Shown here: piece after piece, positions 56,101-64,000 of the stretch
Numbering within the stretch: position 1 is the stretch's first letter
Layout: each line of letters opens with the position of its first letter
Source: Homarus americanus
Lineage: Eukaryota; Arthropoda; Malacostraca; Decapoda; Nephropidae
Assembly: GCF_018991925.1 (NCBI RefSeq)
Contig: NW_024732415.1
Location: forward strand, 2,362,838 to 2,426,837
Direction of reading: 5' to 3'
Length of the DNA stretch: 64,000 bases
Notes under the pieces: generated by a model
The model's database searches: none
The model's input: only the letters and a program-made list of their open reading frames with translations
What the model was told of the DNA's origin: nothing
Made by a program: the position numbers and the translations under genes

Positions 56101-57735
56101 TGGGGCAGTGGGAGGTCTAGTAGGTGACAGTGAAGAAGGAACAGGAGGAGGAGGAAGAGGGTAGTAGAGTAGGAGGAGGAAGAGGGTAGAGGAGGAGGAA
56201 GAAGAGGGTAGAGGAGGAGGGAGAGGGTAGAGGAGGAGGGAGAGGGTAGAGAGCAGGAGGAGGAAGAAGGGGAGAGGAGGAGGAGGAGAGAGGGTAGGAG
56301 GAGGAGGAGGAGGGAAGAGGTAGGAGGAGGAGTGGGGAGGAGGGAGAGGAGAGGAGGAAGAGGGTAGAGGAGGAGGGTAGAGGAGGAGGGAGAGAGGTAG
56401 GGTAGGAGGGAGAGGGTAGGGAGGAGGGAGGAGAGAGGGAGGGAGTAGGAGGGAGGAGGAGGAGGAGGAGGATAGAGCAGAGGAGGAGGGAGAGAGGTAG
56501 AGGGAGGAGGAGAGGTAGAGGTAGAGGAGTAGTAGTAGAGCAGGAGGAGGAAGGGGTAGGGAGGAGGGAGGAGGGTAGAGGAGGAGGGAGAGGGTAGTAG
56601 TAGAGCAGGAGGAGGAAGAGGGTAGAGGAGGAGGAGGGAGAGGGTAGTAGTAGAGCAGGAGGAGGAAGAGGGTAGAGGAGGAGGGAGAGGATGCAGCCAA
56701 CCTTCGAACATGCCGGTGGTCTTGATACAGTAGCGGGCCTCGAACACTCGGTCACACGAGGAGGGAGAGAGTGAGGGCACGATCATGGTAGTGTCGTGGT
56801 AGCCCAGTTTGAATTGTTCTGGGCACTGCAGGTCGCTCTTGCTGTCACACTGGTAACATCTCAGACCTGACGCTGTAACACACACACACACCGTCACGCG
56901 TTACTAATGCCCATTATCCTCTACACCTGTTACCTGCATGCGTTCGTGTGTAGGAGACGAAAGGAATTATCTCCATAACACCTCAGGTTCCTCTATGCAT
57001 CCTGTTACGCTGCCAGGTTAGGTTTGATAATAGATGATAATGCAGGACCTGTGTAGAAACATGGAGCTACTTGTCCATCCATGGTGATAGTTGTTAGTAA
57101 AGCTGTACAGGTATCTAGCGGGTGTTAGGTAATAAAGTGACGCGGATTCTCAATATTTCGTCGGATCAATATTTTGTTTTTCATAAAGGGTATACGAGGA
57201 ATCATAGCAAAAGGAGAGTATTAGTGTGATCTCTATAATTTAATTTACAACCTTTAATTCAACAACTTATAGTCAATGCAGTGAGAGTGATCCAATCAAA
57301 AGCGTTGCCACGTGAGCAGTTAGAGGATATTTAACCCAACGAATCTCTGAGAATCCGCTGTTAGGAAAGTTGCCGCCAACAGTAGCAGTAGAACCAGGAC
57401 TCCTGTGCACACATACTGTACACAATACTCCTTTCGGGTTTCAGCAGGCAGCAGGACATGATCCAGGTCACATCTAGAAAAGCAAGAGTCCCAAGCACCT
57501 TAGGGAAAAGATTAGCATAAACAGAGGTTTTCTAAGAAGCTGCCGTTCCCCTTTGGCTCGGGAAACTGCGACGGGACCAACACACCACCTTCGAAGACGC
57601 CGGTCATCTTGACGCAGTACTGAGCTTCCTGAATGTCGTCACACGAGTCGGCGTAGAGTACATGGTGCTGCGGCAGCTGCTCAGCACACGTCCGCTCATT
57701 GGTGGAGTCACACCGGAAACACTTGATCCCTGCCG
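52931..57735 (-). CDS. GPI-anchored Ly6/uPAR-type protein gene (5' exon missing)
   Basis: The product would be an extracellular three-finger protein tethered by GPI. Three coding exons are visible: alternative N-terminal half-domain exons A (57735-57589) and B (56872-56702), and the shared last exon (53151-52931). All junctions are phase 1, so A or B alone joined to the last exon gives a ten-cysteine Ly6 domain plus a hydrophobic C-terminal tail. The signal-peptide exon was not found; it must lie above 57735 and end in phase 1. Arthropods carry many such Ly6 genes acting in septate junctions, ion-channel modulation and sleep; the exact member cannot be named from sequence alone. The intron after exon B begins with a ~600-nt polypyrimidine tract. 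Confidence 0.8.
53155..53190. repeat. (TAA)n microsatellite at the Ly6 acceptor
   Basis: About a dozen TAA units lie directly upstream (gene strand) of the last-exon acceptor, read there as TTATTATTATTACAG. The tract may serve as its U-rich stretch. Confidence 0.85.
54190..54530. repeat. ~28-bp degenerate minisatellite in the Ly6 intron
   Basis: About a dozen imperfect copies of CATTCCAGGATTCCTATTAA plus CGAGTGTA. The best-preserved copies are at 54330-54500. Confidence 0.85.
56100..56695. repeat. ~600-bp polypurine (GGA-rich) tract
   Basis: The + strand is nearly all G and A, in irregular GGAGGAGGGAGAGGGTAG units with sparse T. On the gene (-) strand it is a C/T tract lying a few nucleotides after the donor of Ly6 exon B. 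It can form triplex (H-DNA) or G-quadruplex structures. Ser/Leu/Pro-rich ORFs of up to 278 codons over it are artefacts. Confidence 0.9.
56702..56872 (-). CDS. Ly6 alternative exon B
   Basis: The acceptor TGTTACAG and donor TTCGAAG|GTTGG bound 171 nt, phase 1 at both ends. It encodes SGLRCYQCDSKSDLQCPEQF, continues KLGYHDTTMIVPSLSPSSCD and ends ARYCIKTTGMFE. There are five cysteines in the Ly6 first-half pattern. It is eight codons longer than exon A, the extra being a Thr/Ile/Ser/Pro-rich insertion in finger 1-2. Either exon fits the same neighbours, so the two look like a tandem exon duplication. Confidence 0.85.
57589..57735 (-). CDS. Ly6 alternative exon A
   Basis: The acceptor CACCACCACAG and donor TTCGAAG|GTGGT bound 147 nt, phase 1 at both ends. 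It encodes AGIKCFRCDSTNERTCAEQL, continues PQHHVLYADSCDDIQEAQYC and ends VKMTGVFE. It has the same five-cysteine frame as exon B and the same last codons (TG(V/M)FE). Confidence 0.85.
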
Positions 57736-59348
57736 CTGTGGTGGTGGAGGATGGAAACAGCCACACAAGTTAGACATCTTTGTATTATACATATTAATAA
57801 AAGTATACAGTATTTATAGAGTAATAAAAAAAATCACATGAATAGTAGATATGAGCAAAATCATATCCTAAATCTTACAAAGACTTAAGACATGAAACGA
57901 TCACTTTGATACTGCGACCAGTGACAGCGAGAGTAATCAGGGGCGCTTACTGTCACCTACTAACACTGCCACACTTAAACGGCAGCGCTACGCCCACGTT
58001 CATTAACCTGCCCTTCATGTGCTCTTTATGACATACCACGTGCACACACACACACACACATATATACACATACATACATACATATGCGCACACACACACA
58101 CACACAGCATACAATCAATGTTCTTATCATTCAGCATAAAAGAACTCTGCTGAGCCAGCATCTGTTGAATTATGAAACATTCCATTTTTATGGCACCAAG
58201 TGGATGAGCCACTAGACTGCACTCGAGCAAGGTGCTACACCAGACCGGGTAGTACCTTTAAACAATTGTGACCTGTAGCATTAATGTCTTTGTATATTAT
58301 ATATCTACATTGTGTGTATGTGTACATGCTCAATTAGTGTAATTTTTTTATTATTTGTTATCTATATATTTCTCTCTATCTCTCTCTCGAGCTCAACATA
58401 ACCCAACAATGCTAAGCTCCTTCCCTGCCTCCTTCACTCCCCGCCAGGCCATCCCACTCCCCGTCTACTAAACCAACACGCGCGGCCAACGTCAATATCC
58501 CCCTCAAGAGACAAATAATCTGCAGGAGGAGGCGTGTTATGAGCTCCCAGATTCTGGTCATAATATCCGCGTCCCATCTCCCACCCCTCTTCCTCACCCC
58601 CATTCCCCCAGGCCTGTCAACATGACTCAACTCCTCTTGCTACTGTAAGCACAAAATATTCTTCCCTGCGACCACAATATAATGTGCGTACAACAACAGC
58701 TCTTGTTTGTAGTATTTTAACTGACCTAATCGTGCCATTATGTAGTTGAGACTTATATAACCTGGTGTAAAATATATCTCATCTATATTCAAAAGTATTC
58801 TCCTATAACAAACTTGCCTGGACGAAGTTTTGGGTTCCTGCCCGTGAACAATTACTGACTACACGTGAATAGAGGCAGATACTGTATACTGTATTGCTTT
58901 TGACGGGAGTTGGGATTCATATATCCTCTGCACACTACAAAATATATGATACATTTTTGGGTTATAATTATTTTGGCCACTCAGTAATCTATTTAGTATT
59001 TTGTTAACGTTATTTTTGTATATGGAAAGATGTCTTTATATTGGAGGTAATTGTATTCTTTATTATAACTAATACAAATGCATGCTACATATTTCTTCTG
59101 GGAGAAACTGGTACAGTATTAATTGACGGAAAGATATGAAATAATTAATCAAGTTCCAGGTTATTCTTTTTGCCTTTTTATATCTTTTTATTCACTCCTT
59201 TATCTGTATATTACAGAAAACTATTTCCTATAGATTACAAATATATATTAAATATGAGAGTACTTTTGGGTATATTACCCCTGGCGGTAGTGTTGGGAGT
59301 GATCGGCTGCCGAGTTATCGATTTTACTGTCATTTGTTTTCTTTAGTC

Positions 59349-59350
<2 letters not shown>
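57736..59350. other. Upstream region of the Ly6 exons
   Basis: CA/TG microsatellites lie at 58041-58110. A hydrophobic ORF on the - strand (58558-58450, MTRIWELITRLLLQIICLLR) looks like a leader but lacks a convincing phase-1 donor. The signal-peptide exon of the Ly6 gene could lie here or further right. Confidence 0.35.

Positions 59351-59428
<78 letters not shown>
59351..59428. repeat. (TA)n microsatellite
   Basis: About 78 bp of TA repeats. Confidence 0.95.
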
Positions 59429-59430
<2 letters not shown>

Positions 59431-61661
59431 AAGGCAGTTATTTCGTTACATTAGTTATACATAATACAGTACAGTCTATTTTAGGGGGATATTTTACCGT
59501 GATGGCGAGGGTGGGAAAAGTCATTTTGTCGGTAAAAGAACTTCATCCCAACTTTTCCCCCTCAAATATAGCCCCTGGGGTTGAAGTGGGAAGGAGAGGG
59601 GGCGAAGGAAATAGGTTAGGAGAGAGTGAGGGAGAAAGGGAACACGGAGGGCGTAGAAGGATCAGAGGGAGGGTACAATGAGGAGAGTCTGTGAAAGTGA
59701 GTGAGGGAGGTTAAAGGGAGAGTAGGGTAAGGAAGAGAGAGAATATTTTAAATGATGAAGGGAGATGAAAATGAGGGAAGGAGAGAGAGAGAGATGGGAC
59801 GCTAATAAAGTAAAACGCTAAGAAGGGGAATTTAAGAGACAGACAGACAAACTTCATCCACTACTACGTCACCACATTTTATCATACATCGCCACAAAAA
59901 AAACGCAACACAGTCCACATACCACTATTCCACCAAATAGTACCAGACGTCATCAGACACTACCACAATCCACCAAGCGCTACCACATACCACCCCACAT
60001 TATAATATACATGCTGCATTCCTCGATAACACCGTCAGTCATCATCACACACAACCCTCTCCCACCACACACACGTACTCACACCACCAAACACTGTACA
60101 TTATTCTCTCAGACAACCAAAACATCACCACACTACCACAAAGCTACAACACACAACTGCACCACAAATCAGCCTTAACATTTTCCACCAACATCAGCAT
60201 GTAAGAAACTTCAAGACGAAAATATAGAGCTTGTAATGAATCTCGCTGTATAAAATCAAACGCTAACGTCTATGTGATAACTTATACAATTTACGAATAT
60301 TTACACTCACCGAAAAAGCGCGATTGTTCTGTATGAAGAATCGAGAGTAGATATTTGGTGAGGTGTAAAGATAACAGATGAAGATAAGTGGAATGCGAAG
60401 ATCCTGGCGGAACGGTTTTCGAATATTTACGCTAAAAAAAATGTATAACTACAATGGGTTATGTGTGGAAATATAGGTGGAGTGGGAGATAAGACGTAAA
60501 AGTTACTGTATAGAGAGGAGGAATAAGGAAGACAAAGGACTGAACTTAAGAGTTAAACATACGTTGAGGATTTAGGTCATGGCGGAAACAAAAGTAGAAA
60601 GTAATGCGGCTGCTGGGTTATCTATTTTTTATTGTTATTTTTTTAATAGTAATTTGCTATTCAGTATTGATATAATTCTCCAAACAATCACCAAAGTGTT
60701 AAATTTTAGTAAGGAAATACAGTATAACAAAAACAGTGACCAGAGCGACTACCAGCAACACCTGACTTGTGACGTCTCATAATTATGAACCATACATCGA
60801 TGATCAATAAATCAAACGGTCTCTTAAGAATGACGGTGTTGTACCCTGAAATTGAGCTATCGTCCATTAAACCAATTAAAAATAGATTAATAAACTCCAC
60901 TGGTATGAGAGTAAAAAACAATCTAGACCATAACGTGAGAATTAATTTCATGAAGGTGAAGTACAATATTATTGAACGCTGAGCGATAAAAGACGTGCTG
61001 GTAACTCGACTGTAAAGATGACGTCATGGCGGCCACATCCTGCCGACACCAAACTTTTACAAATGACGTATTTCTGTTACTCTTTGTGACTCCTGTTGGT
61101 AGACGAATGTGATGCAATAGACAGTACAACACCTGATTTCAGCAAGTGGATGTAATCACCACTATTAAAATAGAACATTGTTTCAGAAAATGAAATTTGT
61201 TGTGTCATTGTCTGGGGCGTCATTCACACCACAACACCCGTCAGTCCGTCACTTCCACAAGACAGTTCCTATTTCCTGACCGGTAGTCACATGTCTGGCG
61301 GCGCTAACACAGACACGACACGACACTAAATTTGATAATTTGCTTATACTTAACTTGTATAAATTTGCCAAAATGTTCAGTGTAAAATTATATTAGCTTC
61401 AGTTAGCTAAGTTAGAGTACACTTACCATCTGTTCTCATTTAAAACACACACACACACACAGAGGACAGGTGAGGTGTGGTTAAGTTAGGTTAGAATAGG
61501 TTGGGTTAGGTTAGAATAGGTTAGGTTAGGCTAGGATATTATTAGGTAGGGTGGTCAACCTTAATGTGGAGAGTCTTCAGGTGGTTTGAGAAATTTGACC
61601 GTAGTTGAACCTTAATATCGGGAGGGTTGTGTCAGGTCATGTTTATACACGAGGAAACCAA
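59429..61661. other. Non-coding stretch with GA-rich and GGTTA-like repeats
   Basis: A GA-rich part (59585-59800) and an ACCAC-rich part (59860-60190) are followed by AT-rich DNA. GGTTAGGTTAG-like degenerate repeats occur at 61477-61545. On the - strand a strong donor (AACAGATG|GTAAGT, near 61431) ends a four-codon frame in phase 1 that could be a 5' exon of the Ly6 gene; it lacks a signal peptide, so it is not called. Confidence 0.35.
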
Positions 61662-61841
61662 GGGAGTCATGTCAAGAACAGTATGACAGACACAAGAGGG
61701 AGTCATGTCAAGCATAGTAAGACAGACACAAGAGGGAGTCATGTCAAGAACAGTATGACAGACACAAGAGGGAGTCATGTCAAGCATAGTAAGACAGACA
61801 CAAGAGGAAGTCATGTCAAGAACAGTATGAGTCATACTGTA
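61662..61841. repeat. 36-bp minisatellite with alternating variants
   Basis: Five units of GGGAGTCATGTCAAG... alternate between an AACAGTATGACAGAC and a CATAGTAAGACAGAC version, making a 72-bp higher-order repeat. It is open in both strands because the unit is a multiple of three; it is not a gene. Confidence 0.9.
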
Positions 61842-63070
61842 TGACAGACACAACAAGAGGTATATCATAAGCCTGGTATACACCCCCCGTCCCCAGGTGT
61901 TTGGGATCCATTAGCCTAAAATATTCCAACCTGTTGTTACCGAGACACGTTACAGCCCCCTTCACTAGTGCGTTTACAGAGGGGTCGTCAGGTTTTGTGC
62001 AGTGTGACAGCCATGTGTTTGTTTACATTTGACAGAAGGAAACTCACAGTAGTTAACACTATGGGATCAGATTAAAACAACATTACAACAAATATCACAA
62101 AGATAATGATTTGTGGAATGTTTATATGACGAGCCCCTGTAAACGCACTAGTGAAGGGAACTATATTAAAGGTACCGGTAGCTTGGATAAATATAATGCC
62201 GGTATGCTGTTAGACTATAGATATACGATAAAGGTATTTGAATTGTAGAGTTGTGTTTAGTTATCTGTGATTTCTGTGTTGTGTCAGCTGGAGGAGATGT
62301 AGGGGAGGCGTTAGTAGGTTGTCACTCAAAAAAACTATCTCTACTTGGGGTGATTGATGAATTTCAGAATGAACACTACGACTCCTGTTGTTTCGGTAGG
62401 GTTGTCAAAATCCTTCGTCTGTTGTGTCATATTTTTTTCAAGTTTGGATAGATAGTTTCTTGAGTGACTGTGCTGTACTGATAGCCTCTTCAGGGGGGAG
62501 GTGATATTATTTACTATATTACAAAGTGTGGGAGTGTTAATATATGTCTGTCTCTCCTCATTCTAGTATGCATACAAATAAGTGGACTGCATTATGTATA
62601 CTATGGCGCTGAATTATGTATGATACTGTATATAGTTAAGGTAAACAAGCACAATGTTGTCCCAAGCCAGGGTAAATATTTCCTCCGTCAGTGAGTGAGT
62701 GAATGGGTGAGTGAGTGAACGAGTGGGTGAGTGAGTGAAGTATAGAACTGATGACATAGCTAACTTTTGCTTCGGGTATTATAATGGAAACTATCTCAGT
62801 AAACATTACGAGTGATTGTTCCTGTTTCCTCCCTTATAACTTTATGAAGCTTCGAAACAGAGGCTAAAGTGTTGCGAGCCCTTCCGACCCATCACCAAGG
62901 AGTCAAAATGCTTATGGGGAAGAGAAGACGTACGTAGAGGGGGACTGAGTGGCTCTTGGTAGATCCCTAATAAAATCAAGTGTCAACCAAAGCCTGGGAA
63001 GAAGAAACCGTGTCAGCCTTCCCATTGAAATTCGATTATGGGTTTTCATCCATTATCGAGCTTGTATTGG
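61842..63070. other. Non-coding stretch
   Basis: No gene was recognised. A GTGAGTGA-type microsatellite is at 62690-62740. ACTAGTGCGTTTACAG (61965) recurs inverted as CTGTAAACGCACTAGT (62138), a 16-bp perfect inverted pair about 160 bp apart, with flanking GTGAAGGG also inverted. These may be the ends of a short MITE (about 61955-62160). Confidence 0.45.
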
Positions 63071-63074
63071 ATTC

Positions 63075-63100
63075 ACACACACACACACACACACACACAC
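63075..63100. repeat. (CA)n microsatellite
   Basis: About thirteen CA units. Confidence 0.9.
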
Positions 63101-63452
63101 CGAAGGGTCAAGACGTACCTGGCGCTCCTCTCGGAGCAGCCAGGTCAACTGTTAAGTTGGCCCATACCAACTCCCTCCTCTGAACCCTCCTCCCCACCGG
63201 AATATCAACAAGTTCTCGCCAGAAGTTACAATTTCATTTAGGAAAGGAATGGAACCAGTGTTAAACAGAGGTGAACAGTGGTGAACAGTGCTTAAGTCAG
63301 TGAGAACAACCCAACAGTAACAGTCGTACCCAAGTTAACCTTCACACAGTGAGGTCCCAGGTACCCAGTGATAACGGCCCGTGAGACCCAACACAACCAG
63401 CGATGTGTTAATCCGTCTACGATAGGAAGGCCTGGGACCACACCTCACTCAT

Positions 63453-63790
63453 ATAACACCATCTGTGAGGGAATTACTACACCACGTGATGCCCCTCATA
63501 ACACCATCTGTGAGTTACTACACCACGTGAGGCCCTCATAACACCATCTGTGAGGGAATTACTACACCACGTCAGATAACACCATCTGTGAGGGAATTAC
63601 TACACCACGTGAGGTCCCCATAACACCATCTGTGAGGGAATTACTACACCACGTGATGCCCCTCATAACACCATCTGTGAGGGAATTACTACACCACGTC
63701 AGGTCCCTCATAACACCATCTGTGAGGGAACTACTACACCACGTGAGGTCCCTCCTAATACCATCTGGGAGGGAGTTACTACACTACGTG
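63453..63790. repeat. ~45-bp minisatellite with repeated CACGTG
   Basis: About eight units of ACACCATCTGTGAGGGAATT plus ACTACACCACGTGAGGTCCC, of 37 to 46 bp. Most carry the palindrome CACGTG (some CACGTC). Open frames over it are artefacts. Confidence 0.85.
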
Positions 63791-63839
63791 TTTGCTGTTC
63801 AACACCTACAATAATCTGTATGTTCACTGTATGTTCCTT

Positions 63840-63972
63840 TACCTTTCTCTAATGAAGGCTTTTGTTAAACCACCAATGTATGTAATAAGTCATTTATGTC
63901 CAATGTATATTTTCAGCCTTCGGGCTGCAGAACTTTTTCAATAAACCGTCAATTATTATTATTATTATTATT
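63840..63972 (+). mobile_element. Retroelement 3' end with UUCG hairpin and (ATT)n tail
   Basis: CAGCC-TTCG-GGCTG (63914-63927) is a stable hairpin with a UUCG tetraloop. It is followed by AATAAA (63940) and an (ATT)n tail (63953-63972). This order suits the 3' end of a non-LTR element or SINE. A related hairpin is at 28071. Confidence 0.5.
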
Positions 63973-64000
63973 TATTACACACACACACACACACACTGGG

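Noticed and set aside
56061..56897. Ser/Leu/Pro-rich ORFs of up to 278 codons (- strand)
   Set aside because: They translate an irregular CCT-rich tract in an intron; only the 56702-56872 part is a true exon.
58412..58630. Hydrophobic - strand ORF as Ly6 signal exon
   Set aside because: The leader-like segment contains several Arg residues and no proper phase-1 donor follows it.
61431..61450. Ly6 first exon ATGAGAACAGATG|GTAAGT
   Set aside because: Phase and donor fit, but four codons without a signal peptide cannot supply secretion; it could only be a 5' leader exon.
61477..61545. GGTTA repeats as a telomere
   Set aside because: Units are irregular, short and internal; such GGTTAG-rich pieces are scattered in several places of the window.
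63453..63790. CRISPR-like regular repeats
   Set aside because: Units are contiguous without unique spacers, in a eukaryotic genome; it is a minisatellite.

Overview
This is a eukaryotic nuclear window, AT-rich and gene-poor, with spliceosomal introns (GT-AG), very long (TA)n arrays, many mobile-element relics and arthropod-type host genes. The predicted triosephosphate isomerase and p24 proteins look arthropod, most likely decapod crustacean. I judged that from family memory without a search, so the order-level call is an inference.

Layout. (1) 4.3-10.4 kb, + strand: a complete five-exon triosephosphate isomerase gene whose exons sum to 747 nt (248 aa), with two TA-flanked MITEs in its introns. 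(2) 12.3-16.4 kb: a LINE reverse-transcriptase relic split by a Tigger-like DNA transposon, followed by a second Tigger-like relic. (3) 17.6-20.6 kb, - strand: a complete four-exon p24/emp24 cargo-receptor gene of the TMED6/logjam type (228 aa). (4) 21.3-22.1 kb RT relic, and 24.7-25.7 kb an internally deleted Tigger-like element abutting a (TA)n array. (5) 27.5-39.4 kb, - strand: eight exons of a divergent Rpn6/PSMD11-like PCI protein. The usual N-terminal helical region is replaced by a disordered, basic, Ser-rich extension of about 550 residues, which carries a 5-bp tandem duplication that breaks the frame. One intron holds a truncated Penelope-like element (GIY-YIG domain) between (TA)n arrays. 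(6) 39.8-43.3 kb: Tigger-like element, MITE and a local duplication. (7) 44.4 kb, + strand: a first exon encoding a signal peptide and half of a possible EGF-like motif. (8) 45-46.7 kb: two LINE tails. (9) 52.9-57.7 kb, - strand: the 3' part of a GPI-anchored Ly6/uPAR-type gene with two interchangeable exons for the N-terminal half-domain and one shared C-terminal exon, separated by about 600 nt of polypurine/polypyrimidine DNA. (10) 59-64 kb: microsatellites, minisatellites and a retroelement tail.

The host genes do not form an operon or pathway: TPI is cytosolic glycolysis, the p24 protein is ER-Golgi traffic, the Rpn6-like protein belongs to the PCI/proteasome-lid family, and the Ly6 protein is cell-surface. 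The most unusual items are the Rpn6-like gene with its disordered extension, the Ly6 gene with apparently mutually exclusive exons, and a recurring pattern of tiny tandem duplications, including the frequent TACTG/TACAG pentamers. Exon borders come from reading frame, splice consensus and protein-family continuity; no transcript evidence was available.
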